Origin: Pseudopedobacter sp043763845 | Lineage (GTDB): Bacteria; Bacteroidota; Bacteroidia; Sphingobacteriales; Sphingobacteriaceae | Reading direction: 5' to 3' | DNA: 6,375 nucleotides | NCBI GenBank assembly: GCA_043763845.1 | Contig: JAYULE010000199.1 | Location: 1-6,375 of the forward strand | Shown: positions 5,210-6,375 of the stretch, in pieces | Numbering within the stretch: position 1 is the first letter of the stretch | Layout: each line of letters opens with the position of its first letter | Notes under the pieces: model-generated | What the model saw: the letters and a program-made list of their open reading frames with translations, nothing else | The model's database searches: none | Told to the model about the DNA's origin: nothing | Position numbers and translations under genes: made by a program

Positions 5210-6223
5210 ATGGTAAATCCTATAAAAACAGCATTATTAGCTTATGGTATGTCGGGAAGAGTTTTTCATGCGCCTTTTTTAAGTGATAATAAAAATTTTG
5301 ATTTTTATGCCGTCTTAGAAAGAACCAAGAATGAAGCTCAAAAAGATTATCCCAATATAATAACCTATAACAATATTGAATCCCTTTTGGCCGATACATA
5401 TATCGAATTGGTAATTATTAACACACCTAACAACACGCATTATGATTTTACAATACAAGCTTTAAATGCAGGCAAACATATTCTGGTTGAAAAACCCTTT
5501 GCAACTACTAATGCGCAAGCACAACACATATTTGCTTTAGCCGATAGCAGAAATTTAAAAGTGATGGCCTACCAGAACCGAAGGTTCGATAGCGATTTTT
5601 TAGCCTTAAAAAAAGTGTTAGAAAGTGGCAAATTGGGCAAAATTACTGAAGCTCATTTTAGGTTCGATAGGTTTAGAAACACCATTGGCGCAAAAGAATT
5701 TAAAGAAACTGCCATTCCTGGCTCGGGTATTTTTTACGATTTAGGCGCACATTTGCTAGACCAAGCAATTGCCCTCTTTGGCACTCCGCAAAGCTTTACT
5801 AAAACATATGGCAGGTTTAGAGAACAATCGGAAGTTGATGATTTTGCCCAAGCACAATTAAAATACAGCGATGGTAAAACTATTTTTATTACCACAAATA
5901 TGTTGGTTTTAAAACCTCAAGCCGCGTATACTATTTATGGTACCAACGGCATTTTTACCAAAATGCGAGCCGATGAGCAAGAGAATCAACTAATAGCTAA
6001 AATTGATTTAGATGACACATCTTATGGTGTAGAAAAACCGGGTAACGAAGGTTGCTTAACTTATCTAAACCAATTGGGCGAGAAAGTTGAAGAGAAAATT
6101 CCCTCACTACCGGGAAATTATATGGAAGTGTTTAATGAAGTTTTTTTAACCGTTAAATTTGATAAGCCTTATTTTATAAATCCCGATGATATTTTGGCTC
6201 AATTAGAAATATTGCAGCCTTAA
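5210..6223 (+). CDS. Gfo/Idh/MocA-family oxidoreductase, C-terminus probably frameshifted
   Basis: This is an NAD(P)-dependent oxidoreductase of sugars or inositols, cytosolic. I chose the ATG at 5210 (337 residues) over a TTG 18 bases upstream, because KTALLAYGMSGRVFHAPFL then starts close to the N-terminus as in the family. Visible features are the nucleotide-binding segment ALLAYGMSGRVFHAP (8-22), VIINTPNNTHY (68-78) and the conserved AGKHILVEKPFA (87-98) with catalytic K95. YDLGAHLLDQA (176-186) carries the active-site His181 at the start of the C-terminal domain. The GMSG.VFHAPF signature is that of the YdgJ/IolW-like subgroup (scyllo-inositol dehydrogenase-like); the substrate is not determinable. 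The frame ends ILAQLEILQP, about 10-15 residues short of the usual C-terminal helix. The missing tail is visible in another frame just downstream (IAALNIKKVL, 6211-6240), so a one-base change probably altered the last residues. The fold is likely kept. Confidence 0.88.
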   Translation: MVNPIKTALLAYGMSGRVFHAPFLSDNKNFDFYAVLERTKNEAQKDYPNIITYNNIESLLADTYIELVIINTPNNTHYDFTIQALNAGKHILVEKPFATTNAQAQHIFALADSRNLKVMAYQNRRFDSDFLALKKVLESGKLGKITEAHFRFDRFRNTIGAKEFKETAIPGSGIFYDLGAHLLDQAIALFGTPQSFTKTYGRFREQSEVDDFAQAQLKYSDGKTIFITTNMLVLKPQAAYTIYGTNGIFTKMRADEQENQLIAKIDLDDTSYGVEKPGNEGCLTYLNQLGEKVEEKIPSLPGNYMEVFNEVFLTVKFDKPYFINPDDILAQLEILQP

Positions 6224-6262
6224 ATATTAAAAAAGTGCTATAATTTTAAATAATTTAGGCAT

Positions 6263-6375
6263 ATGCTAAAAATTACTACAGCAACAGCCAGCCAACTTTC
6301 CATTATTAACAAATTGGCAAACCAAATTTGGTGGCCAACTTACAGTGCTTATATATCCGAGCAACAAATTAATTT
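6263..6375 (+). CDS. GNAT-family N-acetyltransferase, N-terminal part
   Basis: The first 37 codons of a gene that runs off the right edge read MLKITTATASQLSIINKLAN, then QIWWPTYSAYISEQQIN. The opening beta strand (LKITTAT), the helix with I..LA..IW..TY, and S.EQI match the N-terminus of GNAT acetyltransferases, which transfer acetyl from acetyl-CoA to an amine. The acetyl-CoA-binding motif lies beyond the window, so activity and substrate cannot be judged. It starts 39 bases after the stop of the oxidoreductase, or 19 after the end of that gene's out-of-frame tail, so co-transcription is plausible. Confidence 0.7.
   Translation, partial: MLKITTATASQLSIINKLANQIWWPTYSAYISEQQIN

Overview
The window looks like a stretch of an AT-rich Bacteroidota chromosome. 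The grounds are the protein families, the lack of clear Shine-Dalgarno sites before the genes, and the density of small palindromic repeats between genes. The exact lineage cannot be read from the sequence.

Layout. (1) Positions 1-1479 hold the 3' end of a large polymorphic-toxin-type protein. It has a Gly/Ala-rich pre-toxin stretch followed by a papain/C39-like candidate toxin domain. A secreted or periplasmic protein of unknown family overlaps its stop codon and is the natural candidate for the cognate immunity protein. (2) Positions 1466-2691 hold no intact gene. They contain a repeat region with four direct copies and one inverted copy of a hairpin-forming repeat. They also hold a 66-codon remnant of an IS transposase C-terminus on the minus strand and an inverted pair of palindromes around an AT-rich core. 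The right half reads as a fold-back, MITE-like element. It abuts a short coding remnant (to 2902) whose 5' part is gone. (3) Positions 2948-3838 encode an NAD-dependent sugar epimerase/dehydratase. (4) Positions 4085-4876 encode an exported L,D-transpeptidase-like (YkuD-type) protein. (5) Positions 4978-5083 hold a second, unrelated REP-like palindromic element. (6) Positions 5210-6223 encode a Gfo/Idh/MocA oxidoreductase whose C-terminus looks frameshifted. The first 37 codons of a GNAT acetyltransferase follow, running off the window.

Functional picture. The toxin/immunity pair is an accessory, horizontally exchanged module, and the repeat/IS debris beside it fits a site of repeated rearrangement. 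The epimerase and the L,D-transpeptidase are cell-surface functions (surface glycans, peptidoglycan) but are not arranged as one operon. The oxidoreductase and the acetyltransferase may be co-transcribed, with a gap of 39 bases. The parts most worth a second look are the toxin/immunity pair, the repeat family with a compensatory base-pair change, and the oxidoreductase frameshift.
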